Assembly: GCA_018806915.1 (NCBI GenBank)
Contig: JAGKQI010000105.1
Span: forward strand, 3,410,001 to 3,474,000
DNA: 64,000 nucleotides
Direction: 5' to 3'
Source of the DNA: Phytophthora colocasiae
Taxonomy: Eukaryota > Oomycota > Peronosporomycetes > Peronosporales > Peronosporaceae
Below are positions 1 through 7,983 of this stretch, one piece after another; within the stretch, counting starts at the first letter, position 1, and each line of letters opens with the position of its first letter. The position numbers were made by a program, and so were the translations under genes. The notes beneath the pieces are model-generated. The model had not been told where the DNA came from, made no database searches, and was given only the letters and a program-made list of their open reading frames with translations.

Positions 1-78
1 AGTCTGCAGTTGCTATAAAACGCCTTCTCCCTAGTCGTCTCTGCTGGGCAGCGTCTTCCTGGGTCCTCCTGTTGACAT

Positions 79-1418
79 GTGACTCCTAGTTCCAGCTCGT
101 GTGACCCCAAGCGCCCTTCGAGTTGGAAATTTGAGCGTGTTAGAGAATTAGTGCCGACACTATTGTTGTCGCTGTTGTTGCCACCCCGACCGCCGTTGGT
201 CCGACCTCGACCGCCTGTCTTCCAGGATCCACGTCCACGACCGGAGTTGTTCCCACGTCGTTCGTAGGGGTGGGACCGGTTAGAGTTCCCATCGCGGAAT
301 TCAAAATTCGCAGACAGGACAGTTCCTGCCCACAGTACCATCACGAAGGTCTTTTTGCAGCCCTCGACATTGCCGAAAATCATGGCGAGGCATCTGACAG
401 TAGCTGCTGATCTGGCTGTCGATCTCCGTACGTACCGGGGCTTGGGCTGGAGCAATGAGAGCTCGCTCTCCCATGGTAGTACGGCTTTCAGTGGTACCCT
501 TCGCCAGAGTGTAACGCGTCTCAGCCTCCATTTTGCGGAACTTGTCCTCGATGCTCGTTCGTCATACGGGATATACTTCTGTTACCTTTCCGAATGCGCA
601 GGTCGTCCTACCAGGACGCTGGCATAGAGTGGAACAGGTAGACAGACTTTTGTCCGTCAGTGAGGACCGATTTGGTCGCCTGGAACGCACCTCGTCTTCG
701 AGGATGAGAAAGAACTCGTTCACGTCGCTCCTTTCCTCGCACTTGGTTTCCATGAGGAAGTGCAGAATATAGTACAGGTCGCCGTGGAACGCGGCACCCT
801 CGTACTTCTTGCAGATGGCTTGGAAGATGTCGTAGGCCGTGGTGAGGGTGTTGACCAGACGTATGTGCGTGTCATCCATCGCCTTCATCAGGAATGACTT
901 GGTTTGCGCCTCTATGCGGCGGAGGCGGCGGGAAGACAGTGGCTCGCGCTTTTCTTTAGCAGCCCGACGCTGCGACTTGCGCTGCGAAACAGGCGTACCG
1001 GGGAGGGTGGCTTGGGCTTCACGCTGGTCTTGGCATCGTCATCACCGCCGGATGCGTCTTCGCCAGAGCTTGGCTCGTAGTCGACGGCTTGCGAGTCATA
1101 ATCAGCTGGCGAGGAGACCGTAGCGACGCCTTCGGCAGAGTCGGACATCTCGCTGTCGGACGAATCTTCGTCATCGTCGTCACTGCTTAACCCGTCGTAG
1201 TCCTTCTTCGTGACGAACCCGAGCAGGTGCTTGCCATAAAGTGATGCTGTCACTCGGGCCTTCCACACGTCGAAGTTCCTTGAGCCGGAAATCCGGGGGA
1301 AGTCGTCACTTGAGGCTCGGTTGGGCTCATAACCTACTGCACAACGTCCGAGCTGGTCTTTCCAGGGTCGATAACGGCTACACACGTCAAATAGAATGGA
1401 CATACACGTTAGATTCAA
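79..1418 (-). pseudogene. Decayed Ty1/copia gag remnant
   Basis: Broken gag-like region read on the minus strand in several frames. 1418-912 carries a copia-gag-like N-terminus (SRNFDVWKARVTASLYGKHL) followed by an Asp/Ser/Glu-rich acidic run. 888-562 carries the middle of the gag domain (MKAMDDTHIRLVNTLTTAYD, then a KYEGAAFHGD block). 531-301 has a CCHC-knuckle-like stretch with Cys and His spaced as YCQMPRHDFRQC. About 290-130 reads as an RGG/GRG-rich tail after a further frame change. Gag would bind RNA and form the particle. No protease, integrase or RT follows inside the window, because the element continues beyond the left edge or is truncated there. Family assignment rests on resemblance to copia gag proteins. 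At least three frame breaks make it non-functional. Confidence 0.6.
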
Positions 1419-2136
1419 TTAATAAACGTGTATGTACAAGTTTGGCGCACCCGGATCAGTTGGAGTCTCGCCGTCTTTTGCCTCTTCGTCTGTGGTTGAG
1501 AGACATCCATGCTGCGTGGTGTGAAAGGGGGGTGAATCAAGTACCTCAGCAGCGTTCCCCAAGTCACTACTTAGGTTACGGCGAGTTTTGGGTGAAGGTG
1601 CTACACGTTGCCAAAACGTATACACCTTAGTGAGCGACCGATGTATGGCTAAACGTGTATATACAGGAACTTACCAACTGACGAGTGTCCATCATTGTCG
1701 GGTCCTGAGCTCAGCTCACCTTCACCACCATAAGCTGTGTCGTGTGGTGAGACATCTCCAGTGATCACCATGCTGCGATAAGGTGCTGTTGGAGATGAGG
1801 TTGAAACGAAAGGTTCTTCGTCTTCCACGTTTTCTGCTTGACATGATAGCAGGCCAATACACGATTAGGAACGATGCAAACTTGTATATACAGGATTGTT
1901 CAGTCCTACCGGTTGGAGACTGGGTTGCATCCTACTCTGCGTCTAATCCGCGGCGTTCACAGTTGGGTCGTATGCTAGCTGCGGTGGTTTTGCTTCTATC
2001 ACGGCGTGGGCTGCCTGGACGGCTTCTGCAGGTAACGCTATCGCTCGCTGCACTCGTCTGCTTCTCTGGTGTCTCTGCCGGTGCAATATCGTTCCTGTTA
2101 CGCGCCCTAGGTTCAGCTATATCACACCACTGTATG
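1419..2136. other. Non-coding stretch with short inverted and dispersed motifs
   Basis: No convincing gene. An 11-bp inverted repeat (1400-1410 ACATACACGTT; 1425-1435 AACGTGTATGT) sits at the upstream edge of the copia gag remnant. The related motif CGTGTATATACA or GTATATACA recurs near 1652-1664 and 1880-1890. It could be LTR or leader sequence of the copia remnant, but no paired LTR is present to prove it. Confidence 0.3.
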
Positions 2137-2361
2137 TTAGTAACTCTCCAGAAACATGGATCTGAGCCATAGCGTACCTAAGTCGATGCTGTCTAGGTGC
2201 TTCATTAGTTCCTCTTTACCCACGAAGTAATCTTGCCCACGGACTCCGCCACGCTTCTTCTTTCCTGGCATCACATACGTGTAGTCATTGGAGAGGCCAG
2301 TTGGTTTGCTGGCCTTCCACCCGAGCTTTGTGAGCTCCCGCCACCTGGCCTGGAAGGCCAT
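2137..2361 (-). pseudogene. piggyBac-like element, N-terminal transposase fragment
   Basis: 74-codon fragment with a true ATG at 2361. It contains a small basic domain (WRELTKLGWKASKPTGLSND, then YTYVMPGKK and GQDYFVGKEEL) of a type I associate with the N-terminus of oomycete piggyBac-family proteins. The catalytic DDE domain is absent, so the piece is truncated. Support comes from the context. About 290 bp upstream on the same strand the sequence reads TTAA followed by CCCCTTGAGC (2654-2641), which fits a piggyBac terminus at its TTAA target. A TATA-like AATATAAAG lies between. The family call is inference from the end sequence plus this domain. Confidence 0.45.
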
Positions 2362-2582
2362 CTGTGCTCCACGCGGCGATTCTGCAATTGAGGGAGAAAA
2401 ATGGATGGCGGCAGTCAGAAAACTGCAATAACATATGAGAGATGTGTTACCTATGACTCTTTATATTGTGGTGGTCTCTGTCCTATGTGTGCGATCTTTA
2501 CCCGCAACGACAAAGATCGGGGATCTGTCAGGAGCCTCGGTGACTTGAAAATTGTATGGGGACATTCAAACTCTAAGTGATA

Positions 2583-2618
2583 AAAAGCTTAACGTGGACC
2601 GGTCCACGTTAAGCTTTT
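2583..2618. repeat. 36-bp perfect palindrome
   Basis: The left half AAAAGCTTAACGTGGACC is followed at once by its exact reverse complement, giving an 18+18 bp palindrome with no spacer, centred between 2600 and 2601. It lies about 32 bp inside the presumed piggyBac-like terminus at 2650. A subterminal transposase-binding or structural site is the simplest reading. Confidence 0.9.
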
Positions 2619-2640
2619 GCTCATAACACCACGATCTCGC

Positions 2641-2654
2641 GCTCAAGGGGTTAA
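2641..2654 (-). mobile_element. Presumed piggyBac-like 5' terminus and TTAA target
   Basis: The minus strand reads TTAA-CCCCTTGAGC. Elements of this superfamily integrate at TTAA and have C-rich ends. The matching other end is not visible in the window, so the element is truncated or its other side has been lost. Confidence 0.4.
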
Positions 2655-3371
2655 CATATTCCTGTTTGGAGTGGAGATGGACAAGTGAGATCGCTGAGTC
2701 TCGGCTCAAGGTCATGCTGACGGAGTTCGGCGTTTCTCGCTTTACTGTTTATAACAGTGAAAGGCGATCGACGGAGACCTTCTTCTTCAATGAGAAGACT
2801 CTTCCCTTGATTCACGACGTAGTCTGCGGGATACGCTACGTCTATATGGCCCGCCGATCGACACACTACGAGAACTCCGTGGAGAATCCGTTGTACGAGT
2901 TGGCAGTCGTGTTGTGGTTGAATGCTGACGTTGATCCACAGTGTAGAACGTAGAGATCCCTCCTGCTCCGTGGGTCTCAGCAAGAGGAAGGTTCCTGTTC
3001 TCCGGCGACGATGCGTAGCGGTGAACCAACCGGTTGGTGCTCGTGAAGTCGAGCAGGGCCTTCCTCGCCAGCTACGGACTTCAGTTCAACCGCACCCTCA
3101 AAAGCTGATGATGTTTCTGTCAGCGTTAAGGCTGGAACACTTCATCGGAGTGTATGTGTTTGGGGAGGGGGAGGGGGAGGGGGGTAGAACTGCGAGGCCA
3201 TCCCTCTCGTGTTGAAGGCGATAGAGTGTGCACATAAGCACTGTCTTCTCCGGACACCCCAAGCAAGCTCTACGGCGCGCCTGAGCAACTTGGCCACCTG
3301 TTCAAGAATGCATGTACACGCTGTTGTCTGCCACGACGTTTCCTACATCCGATCCAAATAGGACGGTGCCC
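2655..3371. other. Intergenic stretch with unassigned ORF and G-rich tract
   Basis: A 95-codon plus-strand frame (2666-2953) reads protein-like but I do not recognise it. 3162-3184 is (GGGGA)(GGGGGA)(GGGGGA)GGGGGG, four G-runs separated by single A residues. That is a textbook G-quadruplex pattern, 187 bp beyond the stop codon of the minus-strand F-box-like gene. In that gene's transcript the same tract would be C-rich. Confidence 0.4.
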
Positions 3372-5324
3372 TTAGTAATTATAGCTTGATTGCTGTTCAA
3401 GCACATGTCCCCATCGTTTCAACGTATACAGCGGTAATAAGTCTTCGCGGTTTACCACGGTGATGCCCACATTCTGCTCTTCCTGTTCCCAGCCGTCCCA
3501 GGAAGAGTAAATTGAAGGATCCGTGTGCTCTGTGAAGAGCCCAAATTCTGCGATTCTTGAGAAGCGTTTGCCAACGTGATCCATCGTAACCAGATGCTGA
3601 CGGAAAGACGGATGGGCATCTTTCACGCGATTCATTAATTTCTCCAAGTCACTAAAGTATACCTCGCTCCAGGCGGACTCCACGTTATAGCGCGAATTAA
3701 AGCTCCAATTCTCAATGCGAAGCACGAACTTTTGACTGCTGCATAGGAGATTTTTCGTATTTGCGACTTGAGTTAACAACGCCTTGATCACCTCGTAGAA
3801 TGCCAGTCTCGAATCTTCAGGACATCCCCCAACTGTGATTTCAAAAGCACGATTTCCCGTGAATTCACTGGATTGGGCGTTCAAAAACTCAAGGATGCCG
3901 TGTCCCGTGCAATTGACGCTGCGAAGCTTCAAGGTCCGAAGGAACTTGAGTCGAGTCAAAGCCATTAAGCCTCGATCCGTAAACGTCTCGATCGGTTTTA
4001 GATCTTTCCTGTTAAAATATTCACCAACTTCCTTTATCTCAAAATGAGTGAGAAATGGACACTTTGAGGCCAGAGTCTCGCAGAAAAGATCGTTGAAAAT
4101 GTTTTGGTCGACCATCTCTTCTTCTGGGAAATCAAAGGCATCACCCATACCTCGGGGAATGAACATATTTCGGTCCACTGCATGATACAGTTTGACAAGC
4201 AAGTGATCCAGCAAAGGACAACCGTTCAATGCAGTAGCAGGGTCATTTGCGAGGAGTCCGTAGCCTGGTCGGCTGTCACCACTTTCTTCTCCTGAAACCC
4301 CACAGGCTTCTCTGAAATACTCTGACCATTTCCAGTGCATGTTTACTCCGAACGTTAGCTTTTTCATCTGTGGTTTTACATGTTGTCCGAAAACGCGGAA
4401 GAATGGGTCTCCAAAGGGGGCAACCACCCAGTCAAACTCACGCAACTTCGTGCACGTCTTGTTGAATCTCTCCCAGTCTTCCAACGTCAACAACCAAAAA
4501 TCCTTGCACGTCAACTTATCCATCCTGGACAAACTCGCCTTGTAGCCGTCCAGATATTCTACATCTGGAGAATTCTCCATTACATTTCCAAAAAACTGCT
4601 GGTTAGCTTTAAATCTCTGCTTCGTCAAGCTCATTGGAACGTAGGGTAGAATGTTCCTCGTTGGCACTTTCAAATGGCGAAGGCCCTCACCATTCCCGTG
4701 CACTCTCCACCTCTTCATCGCGTCGTACAGTTTCTCCAAAACTGCTTGAATGCTTTCATCATCTCCTCCACATCGATCAGCAGGTAGCACCAGAGTCTCC
4801 AGATTGGGACAATGAGTAGCAGCAGCTTCAATTGCTTGGATGGTATGAGGACTATTGATGTAATTTTCTTCAAGGTTCAGTGATTTGAGCTCTGGTAGTT
4901 GAGCAAAGATTCTGCGCCAGTCGATCTCAACGTTCTGCACAACGTTCCAAAGTTCAAATGGCATGGTGAAGTTGTAGCTCCAGCGGTTAATTGAGCCTGT
5001 AGTCACAACAAATTCAGTGATTTGTCCGCCTGCGATCCGCAGTGTTTGGTAAATTTGTTCCAGTTCATGGGCTGAAGCAGTTTTAATGCGGAGAACAAGC
5101 GTAGAATCTCGATACTGGTGGACTAATTCACGCATGGGGGCCACCCACGCCCTGGCCACCAGCTTCAGATCCTTGAGAACGAATGTGACGCCATTGCGTC
5201 TTTCTGGGGGCAAGTACTCGGCATATCCTGGCAGAGCAAACTCCAGGATATGGTGGAGGAGCGGCAGCGGAAGGTTCTCCATTGGGCTAGAAGATGTTTT
5301 AACGGGTTTTATTCGTAAAAACAT
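3372..5324 (-). CDS. F-box / leucine-rich-repeat-like protein
   Basis: 650-aa intact reading frame from the ATG at 5324. An in-frame ATG at 5282 gives 636 aa and starts exactly at the F-box-like motif MENLPLPLLHHILEFALPGY, so either start is possible. The first ~50 residues after that Met resemble an F-box, which normally docks substrates to SCF ubiquitin ligases. Further in are irregular leucine-rich segments (LPELKSLNLEENYI, CPNLETLVLP, LTRLKFLRTLKLRS) typical of F-box/LRR substrate-binding regions. No signal peptide or membrane segment is seen. The upstream region holds a perfect palindromic CCAAT box (GATTGGCCAATC, 5407-5418). Target and function are unknown. It is the only complete gene in the first 40 kb that does not look transposon-derived. 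Confidence 0.65.
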   Translation of the reverse strand: MFLRIKPVKTSSSPMENLPLPLLHHILEFALPGYAEYLPPERRNGVTFVLKDLKLVARAWVAPMRELVHQYRDSTLVLRIKTASAHELEQIYQTLRIAGGQITEFVVTTGSINRWSYNFTMPFELWNVVQNVEIDWRRIFAQLPELKSLNLEENYINSPHTIQAIEAAATHCPNLETLVLPADRCGGDDESIQAVLEKLYDAMKRWRVHGNGEGLRHLKVPTRNILPYVPMSLTKQRFKANQQFFGNVMENSPDVEYLDGYKASLSRMDKLTCKDFWLLTLEDWERFNKTCTKLREFDWVVAPFGDPFFRVFGQHVKPQMKKLTFGVNMHWKWSEYFREACGVSGEESGDSRPGYGLLANDPATALNGCPLLDHLLVKLYHAVDRNMFIPRGMGDAFDFPEEEMVDQNIFNDLFCETLASKCPFLTHFEIKEVGEYFNRKDLKPIETFTDRGLMALTRLKFLRTLKLRSVNCTGHGILEFLNAQSSEFTGNRAFEITVGGCPEDSRLAFYEVIKALLTQVANTKNLLCSSQKFVLRIENWSFNSRYNVESAWSEVYFSDLEKLMNRVKDAHPSFRQHLVTMDHVGKRFSRIAEFGLFTEHTDPSIYSSWDGWEQEEQNVGITVVNREDLLPLYTLKRWGHVLEQQSSYNY

Positions 5325-5679
5325 GTACTTATGGTCTATTTGTGGCACGGGCGATTTGTGGCACTGCCATAAATAATGCTATCCGATATAACAGGGTATG
5401 GAATCTGATTGGCCAATCCATTAGGTGCGATTCTCATTGTAATATTTCGCGTGGAATGTGATTTGGTCCCTAAATTGTGTGTATTCGCGTGTCCTGGTCT
5501 CGCTGTTTGCACGGACCCGTCTTCTTCTTACATCTACCAGACACACCTGAAGGTCTTCTACATGCGTACCGAGTTTCAACTTTAGATTCGGCTCTCAGCG
5601 TGCTCTAGACTTCGGTCCGATTCCCACGCTAAAATATAACAATAGGTATGGTGTATCCATGATACAAGTTGGACAGATA

Positions 5680-6252
5680 CCTTTACAACAAGATCAAGTG
5701 GAATGATAAAACAATTTAATCTCCATTGCTAGAAGATGATTAAATTGTTTTAACGGGTTTTATGTAGTACTATATACCTTTACTTAAGGCGAGGAATACC
5801 TTTACAACAAGGTTAGCATCCGCTGATCCACGAACTGACCGAGGGTTCGAGCCCCGCCTCCGTCGCCCTTTTCAACTTCTGCTCTCCTCTCTCACCGCTG
5901 CCCTTCTCTGTTCATTTCCCATCACTCCAAGCTCTTCTCTAAGACATCGGGACCAATCAAGGCACAACAACACGGAGACAAGACTCAAGGAGTTGGCGCG
6001 GTCGCAGTACTCTACCCGGCCAGGCACCGGCTGGGGGCTCATCAACGGCGGCCCATTGGGCAAAATTCCCAAGAAATTCAAGCGTACCGGTCATAGACTA
6101 AGGGTAACCTAGTAGCCGTAGGAAATTAGTTAGGAGTAACCTTGCTTAGACGTCAATGCGCCTGTTTCGAACAGGCTTCGAAATAAGTACCTAATATAAG
6201 GGGTTCGAGTCCTCCCTTCCCCCCCCCCCCTTTACAACAAGATCAAGTGGAA
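5680..6252. repeat. Patch of dispersed repeats and tRNA-like (SINE-like) fragments
   Basis: CCTTTACAACAAGATCAAGTGG occurs at 5680-5703 and 6229-6252, with a shorter copy (CCTTTACAACAAGG) at 5799-5812. After the short copy, 5813-5867 reads like the 3' half of a tRNA (box-B-like GGTTCGAGCCC, then CCTCCGTCGCC and a T-run). A second box-B-like GGTTCGAGTCC sits at 6201-6211, before a 12-C run (6219-6230). These fit remnants of tRNA-derived SINEs. I could not fold a complete tRNA from either. Confidence 0.4.
5721..5763. repeat. Partial duplicate of the F-box gene start region
   Basis: This segment repeats 5277-5312, which spans the downstream start codon of the F-box-like gene (CTCCATT..GCTAGAAGATG..TTTTAACGGGTTTTAT). 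It differs by loss of GG and gain of a 9-nt block (ATTAAATTG). The gained block creates a 14-bp inverted repeat (5707-5720 with 5739-5752). Confidence 0.75.
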
Positions 6253-6346
6253 GTGAAAGAATTTGCTCGTGACGGAGCAGAATTCCAAGGAAGCTATACT
6301 CGGGTATGCAAGGATCGGACGAGCAATTGATCGTCACAAGAATCTC

Positions 6347-6510
6347 TGTTGGAACCTCATCTTCCTGGCGCGGTTCCTTGCGCACTCTGGCAGGTAAAAC
6401 GTAAAAGATAAAGTGAGATTCAGCAGACACTAACTACCGCTATCGCAGATTTATACCGCTGGTGGCAGCTGGCCGGTGCTACCGATCTGATCGGAGACCG
6501 CCTTTCAACA
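6347..6510 (-). repeat. Copia element, 3' LTR
   Basis: 164-bp LTR, TGTTGAAAGG...GGTTCCAACA on the minus strand. It is nearly identical to 39152-39317, the 5' LTR of the same element. Flanking bases are ATCTC (6342-6346) here and CTCTC (39318-39322) at the other end, consistent with a 5-bp target duplication carrying one change. This defines the outer limits of a ~4.9 kb copia element now spread over 33 kb. Confidence 0.85.
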
Positions 6511-6597
6511 CTCCTCCTCATCGGCAGCGCCGAACAGCGGAAGATCTCCGTCCTCTCGAACTTAAGCTGCAACTTCAGTGCAGCCCCACCATGCTTC
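6511..6597 (-). pseudogene. Copia pol 3' end (after gypsy insertion)
   Basis: The last codons of the copia RNase H frame continue here. The minus strand from 6597 reads GAAGCATGGTGGGG..., which joins in frame with ...GCCTTGCGAAG at 21278 to give KALRSMVGLH and then a stop. The shared GAAG is the 4-bp target duplication of one gypsy insertion. About 65 nt of untranslated sequence then leads to the copia 3' LTR. Confidence 0.8.
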
Positions 6598-7983
6598 TGT
6601 GGTGAAGCGGACGAGAATTTTTCCCGGAGAGACAATATCAGCCACGAACCCGAATAGAGTCGGAACGAGCGACAGGGGGGACCTGTGATCCCCAAATCTG
6701 GGTCGAATCAGACGAAGGTACGATGGGTCCCGCCGGGGAACAGGCAACAGAGACGCCGGCGGAGAAGCAAGTGGAGCGGTGTTCGTGGGTGATCCGAATC
6801 CTGCCGGAGGAAGAATGGGGAAATCAAGGATGTTCTCGCGCGATCAACGATGACGGGGTCACAAGCGAGCACGATCGGCTTACCCTGGCGCCCCGAAGCC
6901 TCTAACAGCACGATCCTTCCCCGGGCGGCGACGAAGCGGGATCACGCAGGATCACGCAATGATCCTCTCCCGTATAAGTACGAGATCAGCTCCGGATCAA
7001 GGTCAACCCCAGGCGCGACGCAGACTCTCCTGGTGGCCTGATCCGGATTCTTTGAAGGATTACCAAGCGGGATCAGGCAGCGATCAAGCCCCGATTAAGT
7101 GCGAGATCAAGCTTCGGTTAAGTGCGAGATCAAGCTTCGGTTAAGTGCGAGATCAAGCTTCGGTTAAGTGCGAGATCAAGCTTCGGTTAAGTACGAGATC
7201 AAGCATCGGTTAAGTACGAGATCAAGCTTCGGTTAAGTACGAGATCAAGCTCAAGATCAGGGTTAGGGGAACTAAGCTAGGGATCAGCTCTGTAGCCAGT
7301 GTCATGTGATCGTAGGATAGTAAATCAGGATGGGATTAGTAGGCATAGGAATAACCATAAGGAGAATCGAATTTGCCCTGAACCACTCAAGTGTCTTCGC
7401 TGCGCCTGGAACCGGGAACTACATTGGCCCTACAAGCGTCAAGAAGGTAAGGATACGTGACCTAGTATAGCGGTTAAGTCTGGATAATATATTGGCCAGC
7501 TTTGCCCTATCTAGTGAACTATCCTTTAAGTGCATACATCGGATCGGAAGGAATTGGTTGTTTGGCCCAACGATCTCGTCGAATCTCGCCCCCTCAAGAC
7601 CCCGCTATCGGAAGCGGCAAGCAACGTAAAGGAAGAGACCGAATCCCTAATACTGGACTATTGGAAGACCTGGATCAAGAACCAGGCACCCGGATCAAGG
7701 CTCGAGAACTCGCCTACGACCGGGATCAAGTACCCCGAGGTGGAGTGAAGAACTTCCACGCTACCTCAAACCCCTGCGTCACGCAAGACTTTCTTCCGAC
7801 CTACAAGACATCTTCAGAAGTCACCTGGAAGAGCGTAACCCGCCTACCGACGGGTACACAAGGTGAAACTACACACAGCTAGATCACGGATCATCGGGGG
7901 ACCCCCTCCGTTAGTCGGTGTCTGGGCGCAAGTGGTGATCGAGACCTGCCTCAACGAGATTTTGGCAGATCCGCTCCACCACA
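6598..7983 (+). repeat. Gypsy element 1, 5' LTR
   Basis: 1386 bp. It lacks a ~30-bp direct duplication (GTGTTCGTGGGTGATCCGAA...) that is present in the other three LTRs of the family. A TATA-like TATAAG at 6973-6978 is conserved in all copies and is a candidate core promoter. It contains the 23-bp tandem array. Confidence 0.9.
7101..7250 (+). repeat. 23-bp tandem repeat inside the LTR
   Basis: Unit GCGAGATCAAGCTTCGGTTAAGT, about 6.5 copies, with TACGAG and CATCGG variants at the 3' side. Counting TTAAGT(G/A)CGAG-type cores gives 7 here, 7 in the LTR at 19207, 8 in the LTR at 21279 and 5 in the LTR at 33901. The array is therefore unstable between LTRs. Each unit holds a GATC and most hold a HindIII-like AAGCTT. 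It lies downstream of the TATA-like box. Confidence 0.9.

Noticed and set aside
5813..5867. A functional tRNA gene
   Set aside because: Only a 3'-half-like B box and acceptor strand are present. No matching 5' acceptor arm, A box or anticodon arm could be folded.
7260..7275. GGGTTAGGGG as telomere-like sequence in the LTR
   Set aside because: Single copy only and part of the conserved LTR. No tandem telomere array.
6598..7983. Small ORFs inside the LTRs as genes
   Set aside because: Short, differ between LTR copies through indels and repeat-number changes, and show no domain.
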